Source: Monarcha castaneiventris obscurior
Taxonomy: Eukaryota; Chordata; Aves; Passeriformes; Monarchidae
Direction: 5' to 3'
Assembly: GCA_026261815.1 (NCBI GenBank)
Contig: JAMPIT010000510.1
Coordinates: 21,133,001-21,197,000, forward strand
Length of the DNA stretch: 64,000 bases
Part shown: positions 39,701 to 51,382 of the stretch, piece by piece
How positions within the stretch are numbered: position 1 is the stretch's first letter
How the letters are laid out: each line of letters starts with the position of its first letter
Made by a program: the position numbers and the translations under genes
The notes under the pieces: generated by a model
What the model was told of the DNA's origin: nothing
Databases searched by the model: none
What the model saw: only the letters and a program-made list of their open reading frames with translations

Positions 39701-42700
39701 CCCAGTATAGCTGTGCAGGAGAAAGTAAGAGGAGGGGATTAATGCTAAGAATGAGAAAGAAGGAAACACAGTACAAATCCAACTGTTCAGTGTGTTGCTG
39801 GATCACGGGAAAGGCAGACTTCAGTCAGATGACACACATGCAACTAAAAAAAACCCCATAGTGAGCTCACAGGATTTGTCCCAAGGGCTTTGTTTCAATA
39901 GGGATTTCAGTGTGGTAGGGCTGACGGAACAGCTGGAGTCCAAGTCATCCATTTTTTAGTGAGGGAGAAGAGCTCTAGGCAGGTGGGTTTGGGTTTTATT
40001 TTGGTGGGTGTTTTTTCCTCCTGTTTTGAACCTTTGACTTAGTAATTCTGATCCATGAAAACAGTACCAGGAGGCCTCTAAAAAAGAGAGGCTGAAGTGT
40101 CTGGATCCCAGTGGAGGTTTCCTCAGGGTGATAGGGTAACAGTGAATCTAGAAGAATGCTTAGAACAGCAGTAGAAGCAGCAGAAGTGCCCAAAGCAATC
40201 AAAGCTCAACAGTAGGAAGTAAAAGAGTTGATTCAAGTGTGCTGGGCATCAAACAGGAAGATTCTTCATTGTTACCATTTTTAGTATGATTTCCAATGCC
40301 AGCACTTTGCCCTAAAGAATTCAAGTTCAGATGGCATCACAAGTATCAAGGAACAGGTGCTGGAAGTGTGAAGCAAGTACACAATTGGACAAGTCTGTTA
40401 GTTAATTAGTCCAAGTTAATTTTAATATGGTAAACCTAAGGTGGAAGACTGTTTGCTGGGCATAAACTCATCAGTTTATTAATACTGAATGAGTATTTAA
40501 CGTATTACTATAGTAGTCTGTGACAGGGAAGGAATTCAGTGTTACTTCAGCTATCTTAGATATAGAGCCATGCTTTCCAACATGCCCAAAGCAGGCAGCT
40601 TCTGTTTGGATGGTAGATGGCCAACATGTACTGTAGTAGTTGATGAAAAAGGAGTTTTGATTCATCCCCCCTGAGCTGACCTACCTGTCTCAGAACTGTG
40701 GCAAGTGTAATGGCTCCTGAGAGGACTCTGAAAGAGAGAGAGGGGTTTTTGTGGTGGGATTGTCTCTTTTGGTACAGGTAAATCATCTTGAGGTGGAGAG
40801 GAAAGCCAAGCTCTGGAGGAGAACTCAGTGTTGTCTATGGCTTGAGACAGGCTTACCTGTCTCTTGGTGCATCCAAACCAGGTTCACTATATCCTTGCCC
40901 CTGTTGCAGCAAATAGTACTGTTATATCTTCCTGGCCATGTTTTACTCCATGTTAGTCCATTAGTCTCATCTTCCCCTGATTCTTCTTTCTTCCTCTCTT
41001 CCTGAGATATTCTTGGGGATATTATTGTTCTGGGATTTTAATTTCTGACTCCATCTGAAAGAGTAGGTTTTTCATGATCTTGGGAAAGTAAGGCTTTTGT
41101 CCCACTAGAGAGCATACATAGGATGTAAACTTAAGGATATAAACCCTGGGCCAGATCACTGACAGAGGGTGGGATTGTGTGATGCTGAGAATCATAGCTC
41201 TTAGGAAGAACAGCAGAAGGAAATTTGGCAAACCAAAACCCCAAAGGTGGGTGTAAAGAGATATGGAATAGGATTTCATTTGCACAGCCAGATAAATTGT
41301 AATTTGGTTAAAAGATGCATCTACAAGCTGGTATTGAGCTTTGGCTGAAGTGGGGCTGATTATCTGCTGCAATTATAGCAATGTTTACGTTTGCATAAAA
41401 GGGTTTGGGGCGAGTGTCTGTCTTTTTACAGAATTGTTTAATCTCTGCAATATAAAATTTAGAAAGAGGATTTGATATATCAAAGGAACTTTAGCAAGAA
41501 AATAGTACCTACTTTTGGTAGGAGGAGGAGGTCGGTTGCAGACCATGGCAGGTGTCTGGGTCACCTCAGCAAGCACCAGAGAAAGCAGAGGCTGTGGGGA
41601 TGGGAGAGGGGGAAGTCTGTGGAAAAGTACACCTTCTAATGACACTAGGCTTTGCCCAGTGCTGTGCATTGTGAAAATGAAGCTGTCTTCTCTGTTTTAA
41701 AATAGAAGTAGTTCCTAGGGTTTTCCCATCAGAACTAGAACTCATCACAGTTGTATGGTGTGTGGACACTAGTCTCATTTATGAACTCAGTCACAGGAAC
41801 AAAATTCGCAGATGCAGAATGCATTTGTGAACAAGAATCCTTCCTCTGATCATTTCCTTTCTGTATTCCACATTTGGACTTCATTGTGTATCCAGTGTAT
41901 GTAGTGGGAAATCTGCCATTGACTCTGATGGGAGCTCAGACCCTTGGGTCTTCATGCTTCTGGTTATTTCCAGTCTTTTATTTTAACTAATAAGAATTAC
42001 AGAAATGCTTCTCTTACAAAAATACCCTTTCTGGCAGTAACAAGATATATTTCCCCTGAGAGCTATTTTTGCTATATTGCTATTGCTTTCTGATCCTTAA
42101 CAGCCAAATCCTGGTTGAGCCCCTCATGCAACTAACTAGTCTGTGGGCTTATAGGCTATATAGTCAATCAAGAGAGCAAGGCAAGCACAGCATGGCCCAA
42201 GGACTGGCTTGCTGCCTTTATTAAAAGGTGAGTAGGGGGTGGTAGTGCTGTAGAAATGTAGTTTTCTAAAATGCATGTCTTTAAAATTGGCATACAGATG
42301 TGTTACGTTAAATAAGTACATTTTAAAGGTGATCTAATCCTCTGCACAGTCAATGCCATGAAAAAGAACAGAAGCCGTACAGTTTTCTCCTTTACTGAAG
42401 GGAGTGTTTTGGGCCCTTCTATCCTGTAACTTTACACCTAGAGATGGGAGCAGGGTAGCAGCAAAAGCTGTTCATATCAGGTTGTAGATAAGGGTGTCAC
42501 TGGAACCTTTTGCCCCCCTTGGGTGTCTTGTAACAGCCTTTCATAGCAGCTGTTCCATTTTAAGGATGAGTGCACACAACAAATTCCAGACATCCCATGG
42601 CCGGTGCAGTTGCTGAATGGTGAGTTTAGGCTTCATTTGGTACAAGCCTTGAGAGGGCTGAGACAGAGCTGTCAGGGCTCATTGTTCAGCCTACAAGATC

Positions 42701-44269
42701 TAAATAAAGAAAACATTTCAAATTCCAGTTGACACTGTTGTTTTACCAGACAGAAGTAAACATAGAGCACATAAAAGTTCTTAAAGTAGTTGTATCCCTA
42801 TTGTGAGTTTTTTATGTTTTAACTATGGCCCTAATAATAAGATGATCTCAGGTTTATATCTTTATAACCTCAGACAGTTAAATAAAGGAATTAGGAAAGC
42901 AGATTTAGGCAGTGACCAGAAATCAATGAATATTCATTGTTGAGGATGAATTGACCTGTATGCTTTTCTTCCTAAATTGTCTTCAATCTCTCAATTATGT
43001 TTGAGAGCTTGAAGCGTAACTAATGCTGCTTTTCTGAAGTATGCTTTTAATAACCCAACTTTTGCTCATATTAGTAGTTTACATGTTTATTACTACAAAT
43101 AGCTGCTAGTGGAAAGTTGGCTTTTCATCATTACCTAAAATAACTTTTTTGTGGAAAAAACCCCAACTGTACATTTGAGATAAAATACTAAAACTCACAA
43201 GAATCGAAGGACAGCCTCAGCCTTAAGATTTATTAGAAAATTGAACTGGCACCTACTAGTGTTTTTTCCTATAACTTCTTACTCGTTTGTAAGCAGCTGT
43301 ATTTATTCTTTTAGAAGCTCTTGTATAGGTGATTCCTTCCTAGTTTGGAGGGCTTTTTAAAAATAGGACTTTTTTAAAAGTTTTCCTTTTTTTTCAACAC
43401 AAAAGCATTCTAAACATTCCCCAAAATAAACAAAAAGCTGCAGAAGGAATGTCTGGAATGACTGTCACACATGCTGGTGGAGAAGCAGAGGTAAACACAG
43501 TATTACGTATTGCAGCAAAACAACATGTTCACTTGTGGCATGAAGATTCATTTTAAGAAAATAAATGTACTAGTTGATTGAATTTTCCCATCTCCTTACA
43601 CAGCCAAACTGGTCAGGAAACTGCATCTGTGACTTTGTGTGTGATGGTTCATCTGTGGATGGATTTCAATGTTTTCCAGGGAGTTGCACCCCTGTCTTGA
43701 TTCCTGTCCAACTATAAATCTTCACAATGCATGCAACTACTTCTGAAGTGCGTCCAAAATGTGTTGCTGTCTGACCAAATGGTAGCATAGCTCTCCCAAG
43801 AGAAAGCACACATTGTTTTTGCAGTTTTAAATAGACCTGAAAGTGTAGTTGTGGTTATTCAGCTATTGAATTACTTTCTCAAGTGTGTTAGGAAGTATCC
43901 TTGATGGTAGGGAATACAGAGGGAGTGTGCAGTTTTTGGAGCTTGACAGAGCTCTTTTCAAATGTCAGTATCAAAGTGTACTTTAAGTCAAAGAATTGTA
44001 ATAATTTGCTATAAGAATTATTCTCTGTACAGAACTAAGAGAAACTGAACAAGGTTTATCAGTACAAGATACTTGTGTGCACATGTAAGACTGCAAAGGT
44101 AGAAAGAAATAGTACAGGTTGAGGTTAACTGCACATACATATAATGGTGTCAAGTATAACATCTTAAACTCTCCCAAGAGATAATAAGCAAACATGCTGA
44201 AGACAAATGGTACCATTTTTTTCCTCTGCTCCCCTGTGAGGCAGTGTAGGGTTATAAAGTTTTGATGAT

Positions 44270-44365
44270 TTATTTCCTTCTCCTTCTTTCTTCTTCTGCT
44301 GTTCCTTATGTTCTCCATCCTTCTCGCATTATTGTCATCTTCCTGACCCCCTTCTTCCCCACACT
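44270..44365. repeat. Pyrimidine-rich TTC-type low-complexity tract
   Basis: CTTCTCCTTCTTTCTTCTTC-like sequence with interruptions. It explains the lysine/glutamate-rich central part of the 143-codon - strand frame at 43983-44414, which I do not call a gene. Confidence 0.8.
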
Positions 44366-45527
44366 GAGTTAAGAAAAAAGAACTTGAGTGTAAAGTAGTT
44401 AAAAAGCCAGTCAAAACCAGTAGTTCACCCTATCCTACAGCTGTTTAAGCTTTTGTTTCATAGTGGAAAAGATCGTTTCTTTCCCTACCCATTTAAGCTT
44501 GGTTGTGTTGGTGCTGAAGTTCTTTTCACTTTTAAGAGCTTTGTTCCAGGTATAGGTGGATTGTTTTAGGAACAACCTAAGACAAGTTCAGTAGCATGCA
44601 CTGATAATCAGGTATAAATAGAGTAGATGGAATTCGCATAAGAATTACCACCTATATCATTGTTGTTCCTTAGCCTAATTAACTTGGGTGTACTCCTATA
44701 GAATGTAGATTAGGGTTTTTTTAGGTGATCCCCTGGGGACTTCTGCAGTTATTCAGGTATGATACTGTAGCTCCCTTTCCAAGGTTGGGTCATCCCCACT
44801 GTACTGCAGCAGCTCCTGCTAACATTAGGTGGTAGCTGGTTTTTTTCTCAGAATTTCTAACATGGCCCATTCCATCCTGTATGCTGCCCACTGGAGGGAG
44901 GAAAATACATACCCTTGTGTCATTAGTGTTTCTATACAGAGATAAATTTCCGAAGGTAGGATATTGCTTCCCTTGTCACCTGTCTTAGGCAACCTCTTAA
45001 AAAGTTCTGGGTTTTTTTTTCCTGCTTTTAAATGTTTTAGGGCTGAAGAAAAAAGAGCACTCAGGTGTTGTCAGGTCAGTAGTACTGACCAGACGTATGA
45101 CTGCAGCATACTGGTGACCTTGAGAATTGAGAACAAGTCATGTTTGCAGTTCTGTGGTTCCACTGAATCAGCTCTCTGAGAATGAACACAGTGGTGGCTG
45201 TTTCTGCCTTGTTTGCCAGTCTCTGCTCTGTGGTCACCATCAGGGAAGTCATAAGTTTGTGTGTGTCTGTACAAGAAGGATCTTGTTCATGATATGCTAA
45301 CTGAGAGCTAAAAGGAATTATACACTTGTCTCATGGTTTACCAGTCCATAGATCACAAAATGAGAAACACTGATCTAGCAAATTACATGCATGTAGGGCT
45401 TTAACCTCATTTTGTCCTTTCATTTCCAAATAAGGTGGGCACGACAAGTATTGAGCTTGTGCGGAATTGAGGTTGTCATTCCAGCTCAGCACATTGCCTT
45501 GTGAAAGATGTGTATGCATCAGTTATA

Positions 45528-45563
45528 TCTAGAGATGTTAACTATGCTGGTGACATCTCTAGA
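45528..45563. repeat. Perfect 11-bp inverted repeat (hairpin)
   Basis: TCTAGAGATGT (45528-45538) and its exact reverse complement ACATCTCTAGA (45553-45563) are separated by 14 bases. In RNA a further G-U and an A-U pair could extend the stem to 13 pairs with a 10-base loop. It could be a chance palindrome, a degraded short transposon end pair or a structured RNA; there is no context to choose. Confidence 0.85.
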
Positions 45564-46639
45564 GTCTTTAATTAACAGCTTTCAGTAGAACATTAGCTTG
45601 TCAATGATGAGGTCGTATAGTGTCCAGCCTCATGAGTCTGAAAAGGTTTAGTAGCTGGGCTGAGCATGCTACGATGCCTAATGATTTTATTTATTTCCTG
45701 GGGACAAGCTGGCCTCTCTGATGTTTTAGTCTCTCATTAGCAGGAGGTTGAAGAAAACTGGCATTTTGGAGGCTGTATTTGAATGCAGCATAGTGAAATG
45801 GGAAATACGGAACAATGTAATTGCTTAACCTCTGCAATGACTTACCAGCTGCATTCTCTCCCAGACATTGTACAGAGATAATTTTTTTCAATACTGAATT
45901 AAAAATGAAAAAGAAAATCAGCCAGTATTACCCTGTCTTCTCTGTTTTCCTCTTCCTTTTTTGTTGTTACCCCAACCCAAAGCAGATTAGCTTTCCAAAA
46001 ATAAAAATCTTATGTTCTGCATGCAGTAGGACAGCTTGCTCATGATACACATCAGGTCATTTTCACACCAAAGTACATTTTCCTCAGTCTTCACTCAGTG
46101 CCCTACAACCCCTGGAACTTTAGTTTTGGTTTGCACAAAAGAGGAGGAACTTTTTTCATTTTACTCTTTTTTCTGAAGTAGGAGAAGGTAATTTGCTTTG
46201 TAAGTAGTGATGGTTCTAACTCTTTAACAGCCTTGGAGGAACACAAGAGGTGGATATTACAAGGTACCTAATGTTACTTGTGTGCTGCAGTTTGAGCTGG
46301 TGGTTGTGTGCAAGAGCTCTCTTACTGGGATGCATCCTGGGAAACGGTGTCAGCAGTGCTCCCCAGAATTTGCTGTGGGTTGAGTGTGGGGTTATTTACA
46401 CAAAGTTTGTAGGGCTGGGTTTCCTGCTGTTGTTGTAGCTGATGTCATTGTACCCTCTTAGCTTTGAGAAGTGGATGTTCATATTTCTCCCATAAAGACA
46501 GCATTAAAAGAATAGTCTTGAACACCGATATCCCCAAATATTATACATTAGCATTAAATGAGCTTATAATAATAATGGGAAAACGTTTAGGAATCATGAC
46601 CTTTAGAATCATTTGAACAGGCTGCTTTCTGTCAATTTT

Positions 46640-47190
46640 TGCCTTTTAGAAAGTGCTAATTCTTGTTAAGTCCGCATGAGAGATTTGTTTAATGAGCAGA
46701 TTAAATGGGTGATTATATGTCTTTTAAAAATGGTTTTTGTGGATAGGCTTCATGATGCCACTCTCCCATTTGGCACAGCAACATAGAGCAGTCTTTTTAA
46801 TTACCTCAGCAGGGTCACTGGGACCCAAGCTGTTTGCTTTATTAAACCCTGATGGTGCCTTTGGAGCAGCTCCCTCTAAACTCTGCTGTCACAATTGTAT
46901 CTAAATTAGCATCTGAGTGACCCTCTTTTCAGTCTTTCCAAACCCCAGCTGACAGGGATTGCCAAAAGATGCTAATTGCTTGGGCTGACTAGGAACAAGG
47001 GCTTGCCAAGATAACAAAAGGACTAATGTTTCTTTCAATATGCATCTAGATTCACATAAGTACCTCTTTTAATTACCAAGAATTATTGTAATGCCCAGTC
47101 AATGGAATAATTGACCCTCAACAGCGAGAGCTTATTATGTAATAAATAATGGCGTCAGCCTTGTCAGAGTAGCAGGTACTGAGGTGATTT
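46640..47190. promoter_or_regulatory. Candidate conserved non-coding element
   Basis: About 550 bases of unique sequence without repeats or long open frames, dense in homeodomain-like and related words: TAATTA at 47070-47075, GCTAATTGCTT near 46971, TTAATTACC, and an inverted pair GTCAAT (47098-47103) and ATTGAC (47110-47115) separated by six bases. The texture (AT-rich core words in moderately complex sequence) resembles vertebrate developmental enhancers. This is a judgement from texture only, as no alignment was possible. Confidence 0.35.
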
Positions 47191-49539
47191 GCTGGACTGA
47201 AAAGGGCTTTTCTCAGCAAGGGCTCTGGGATAGACCAAGGCATCCCAGTAGGAGTCCAGCAGAGGGGACTAATTTGAGTTTAACTGAGAGGAAATGCACT
47301 AAAAGCTTTTAGACTTATCCTTATGATGACAAAGGAGGAAATAAAAGGGATTGGGTTGGTAGTTTGGCAGCTTACATCCAGGGAATGTTGTGCTGATGAG
47401 GCAGACAGTCAAGCGTTGTGCAGCTACTTCTGGTCTAGGGTCTTTTTAAGAGCATATTTTCATCAGGACTGCTGGGGGATAGTAAGAGAGGGGGATTACT
47501 GCCTTAACCTAATTTATATCTCTGTCTCAGCACTCCTTATATTCACTGTACTTGCACAAGAATAAAATGACATTATTAGAAGCAAGAAATTGATACATGT
47601 GAAATATGTATATTTTCTTCTTTTTTTTTTTTAGGCAAAGGAACAAATCCTGTGTGTTTTTACCTCTTCTCCTGTTGTAATGCTTGCCTTCCTTTTCAAC
47701 TCCTGAATCTCAGGAGGTGCTGCAGACTGCAGGGTCTAGATCTGTTCTCAGCGACATTGAGGTGTAGCCAGAGTTCATTTATTTTGTTAGTGTGCCCAGA
47801 ATAACTCAGAAATCAAGATCCGGCCTTCTATTCTGAAGTCTCCATGTTCATAAAGGAAATACAGCCTACAGTAGAGCAGTTATCCTGGTGTTCAAAGTAG
47901 GCTCTGGGGATAATCTAGGAACTGTTGGCAAATATATGTGGAAAACACATACAGACATGGAAAATCCCTTCCCCTCCCCCTTACAAACATGGAAAGAGTC
48001 TATGCACACAGCACGCTCCTGAGGGAAATGTTTGTAGTCTCATTTCTGACAGTCTTCTTGTCCTTTTAGGTCAGACTATTGCAAGTTTGGCTTGAGATAT
48101 GTTGGCAGAGCTACTTGGGGAGATCTGCATAGTGCCTGCCAAAACAAGTTTTGGACCAAAGCATGCTTTTTAGTGCCTTGCTTTTATCATTAAGGTCACT
48201 CCTGCAAAGCGTGCGTAAAGCAAGAAAATAAATATTGACTTGGCTAGGTGATATATGAATAGCACTTTCTGTTGTGTTTGTAAGGTCACCAGAAAGATCT
48301 GATGGAATTGCCTCATGCTGAATTTCATTTCAGTTTATCCACTGTGTTGTCTCATGGGCATATTTTTTGTGATGTATGGTACATGAGTATTCTGAAGAAA
48401 ATGTAATCTAGTTAAAAGATGTTTCCAATGTGATGCTCTTCTAAGCAGACACTTCTTGTTTTGCATGTTCCTTAACTAACATTATGGATGTCCAGGGGGG
48501 TGTTTAGCATAACAGAAGAAGTATCAGTTGAAGGCTGATGAGCTGAGTAAGAATGGAAAACGAATGTTGTATATTAATTACACCTAAGTCATATGAAGCT
48601 CTTTCCATTTAAATGCGCTCTTCTCCGTTCCTTCTAATCTGTCCTTACCTGTCACTCAGACTCAACCTTTTCAGAGTGCTAGGGAAGGAGCGAGGAGCAT
48701 TCTGAGGATAAATTTTGCCTGGTAAACCCAACTGTACCCTTCAGAAGAGCTCAGTCTCCTTTGAAGAGGCGTTCAGATCAAGATGGGCTGGCAGCACAGC
48801 AGCAGGAGTGAAGTTGGGGGCTAGATGCACTTCATCACGTGATCGACAGAAATAAATATTTTCTGAAATGGAAACTAAGTTTAACCTGTACTTTCAGGTT
48901 GCATTGAATTCTTACTGAGGCTGCATGTTTTCTTAATAGAGAGTTTAAGCTAACACCATACACCTGAGACATCTTGCAAGCATCCTGGCCCTTTCACCAT
49001 TTCACTTCCTCTCTGAGCTCCACACTTACTCCTACTGCTGAAACTCCTGAGAGCTTTCAGGAGGCTTAGGCTTGTTAAGAAAAAGTCTCTGTCCCTACAG
49101 TGTGCTGTGTATATTCAGCACTGGAGAAAGGGGAGAATGGAAGAGAATATGCAATATTGCACACTGTGAGAGTTGCCTATACACTGCTGAGGTAAGTGCA
49201 GAGATTTGGCCAGGAAGGGCAGTTCTGAGGTAGGACAGTGACAGGAGAAAGTGAAAGATAGCATTTTCCAAGAAGCTGCTTCAGATAAATTGAGGATGTC
49301 CTCCCATTGCTTCTCTCAAGCTCTTCTTATTTTTTTTCTTTCAGTGAGTCTTGAAGCAGTGAGAGAGACTGGCATGTGCCCGCTGATGGCTGCATGAGAT
49401 TGCTCTCATGATGAGTTAAGGAGATCAGTGTTATAAAGCTTTATCTTCTATGTGCTTTGTAGCCAGAAGTAGCAGCTGATCATTGTCCTCCTTTTATCTG
49501 TGACTGCAGGGCTGGTCGCTTTACGGCGACCAAGGCTTG

Positions 49540-50470
49540 AGTGATAGCTAAAGTAGATGATGAGGTGGCAGGGAAGTTATGAATTATTTTACATCTATTT
49601 TCACTGTAGAAGATGAAGGGGAAATTATTATTCCAAGGGCATTTTTTTAATGGAAATCAGTGTGTGACCTTAGCAAATCTTAATGTTTTAGGAGAAAGTT
49701 AGGAGATCTATTGAAAATTCAGGAGTAGTGAATCACTCAAATACTATAGTGGAGATAATGACAAGATAGAACAGTAAATCTGTACTCTGTAAATTCCTTG
49801 ATAAAATAGTTTTTGTATGAGTGGAACATAGTAAGCACTTTCAAAATCCCTTCCTGTTCTTTTTGAACAAGTGCTCCTGAGAACCTTAAAGGTATGCAAA
49901 TTAAGTCTGTCTTCAAGGGAAAGCGTAAGAATTAGATATAACTTAATTTTACTTCAGCTCTCAGAAATGAAATTGAGGAATGAATTTTCCTATTAGAACA
50001 GCAATAGCCATGAATAACTCCATCAATTATCTTTTAAATTTTTCCTGATACGGTTTTATGTAAGTGAATATGGAGTTCATCCCACAGAGATTTCATACGT
50101 GAAGAGCATAAGGGGAAAATTAGGTTAATGTAACTTAAGTCAAAATTACATGGCTTTGGTGAGGAAATTGTAGTGCTTTATATTATCAGCATTATTGAAG
50201 AAGCTGGTGGAAGATAAAGGTAACCTGGATGAGGCAAATGACTTGGCTTTCCTAAAAATTTTCCAAAATGTTCCTCCTAAGATTCTCTTGGGGAAAATAA
50301 ATAGCCATGTTATCCAAGGCAGAGTGCTAGTGTGGATTAAAAACTGTTCAAGCAGCTGTGTACAAGGCCACTGAAGTAACCTAAGGAATCGGTGCTTTAA
50401 GGTAAAGATGGCAGAGCACATAGAAAAAGAGTGGAGAGAAGTCTTCTGTCAAGTTTATCCAGAGGGGAGG
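49540..50470 (+). mobile_element. Ancient decayed LINE (CR1/L3-like) relic
   Basis: On the + strand, about 49577-49645 reads EVMNYFTSIFTVEDEGEIII, matching the pre-RT region of CR1-like ORF2 (pattern FFASVFT-EDEGEI). An open stretch of 66 codons at 50174-50371 reads DLAFLKIFQNVPPKILLGKI, then NSHVIQGRVLVWIKNC. This follows the motif A neighbourhood (LDFSKAFD-VPH-LL-KL---GI-G-VL-WI--W) with the catalytic aspartate lost. EKEWREVF near 50420 fits the part just before VTSG. The roughly 640-base spacing between the two blocks agrees with intact elements, which supports one element rather than coincidence. Both ends are undefined. Confidence 0.6.
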
Positions 50471-51308
50471 CTGATGTAGAAGATCCTAGAATAGAAATCA
50501 CCTGTTCTTGAGACTGGTGCAGAGGCAGACAAAATTAGTGAGGGCCTGACTTGTGGGTCTCTATGACACAGAAAGTAAGGAATGGGAGAGAAGAGTGAAC
50601 AGCAATTTGTCACGGGCTGCTCAGGAGGAACTGGCGGATGAGCAGACAGTGATGTGTGGTTGAAAGCAGGCAGGTTCTAAGTAGATTTAGCATGAATGTT
50701 GAAGCATAAAATAAATATCTCAATCAAGGAATTGGTAATTGCTTGGAGGAGTGAGGTGATTTGACCTAGAAGAAAGCGTTTGGCAAGTAAATGCCACACT
50801 GTGTAGCATGAGAGAACAGCTGAGCAGTCTTCTGCTTATCTTACCCTGCAAAAACACGGGGGTGTTCGGTGAGGTCAAAATACTAATGAAACGTCCCTTT
50901 CCTATGAAGTGATCAAACTACCCCAAATCATGTGCTGCACTGAGAGACATTATAAATAAATAAAACAAACCAGTCTTCAGGAGTAGCACACCAAAGCAGT
51001 ACTGCTATATAAATTGTGAAAATACATGTAGTCCATGACTGCTTAGAGTAAAATTTCAGTTCCCTTCAGGCTTCTACAAGAATTACCAGTGTATCTGATA
51101 CTGTATCTGAGTATCTGTCACCACTTAGCTGATGAGGAAACATAATTTTTGTTGGTTTATTTTGGAGACTGGTTTGTTAGAATTTAATCTGACTGCAATG
51201 AAATTTCTAGTGAATTGCCATTAACTTAGTAAAACAGTGTACTGACTAACCCTGACTGAGAAAGCAAGGTTGGTCTACTAGTTCTTGTGAAGATGAATAT
51301 TTTTCTGT

Positions 51309-51382
51309 CAAAAAAACACCCAACAACAAAACAAAAACACCAACCGAAAAAAACACCACTACCCCCATCCCCCCAAAAAAAA
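51309..51382. repeat. A/C-only low-complexity tract
   Basis: About 74 bases composed almost entirely of A and C (AAAAAACACCCAACAACAAA, then ACAAAAACACC and so on, ending CCCCCC and A-run) with a single G and two Ts. It resembles an A-rich tail that has accumulated substitutions, but no retrotransposon body was recognised beside it. Confidence 0.8.

Larger units (their letters stand above)
39701..49539 (+). other. ATP8A2: ATP8A2 long intron, part 4
   Basis: AT-rich intron with no recognisable gene. It contains a pyrimidine-rich tract (about 44270-44365, which gives a K/E-rich - strand frame in 43983-44414), an 11-bp perfect hairpin (45528-45563) and the best candidate conserved block at 46640-47190. 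The stretch 41920-41945 (CCATTGACTCTGATGGGAGC) resembles an old reptile-type repeat motif, but too weakly to annotate. Confidence 0.6.

Noticed and set aside
43983..44414. 143-codon - strand frame
   Set aside because: Its K/E-rich middle comes from a TTC-type low-complexity tract, and the rest is unrecognised.
47425..47470. CTACTTCTGGTCTAGGG, considered as a possible M10 exon (YFW)
   Set aside because: No acceptor in the right place, and the surrounding translation does not match the expected M10 or regulatory tail.
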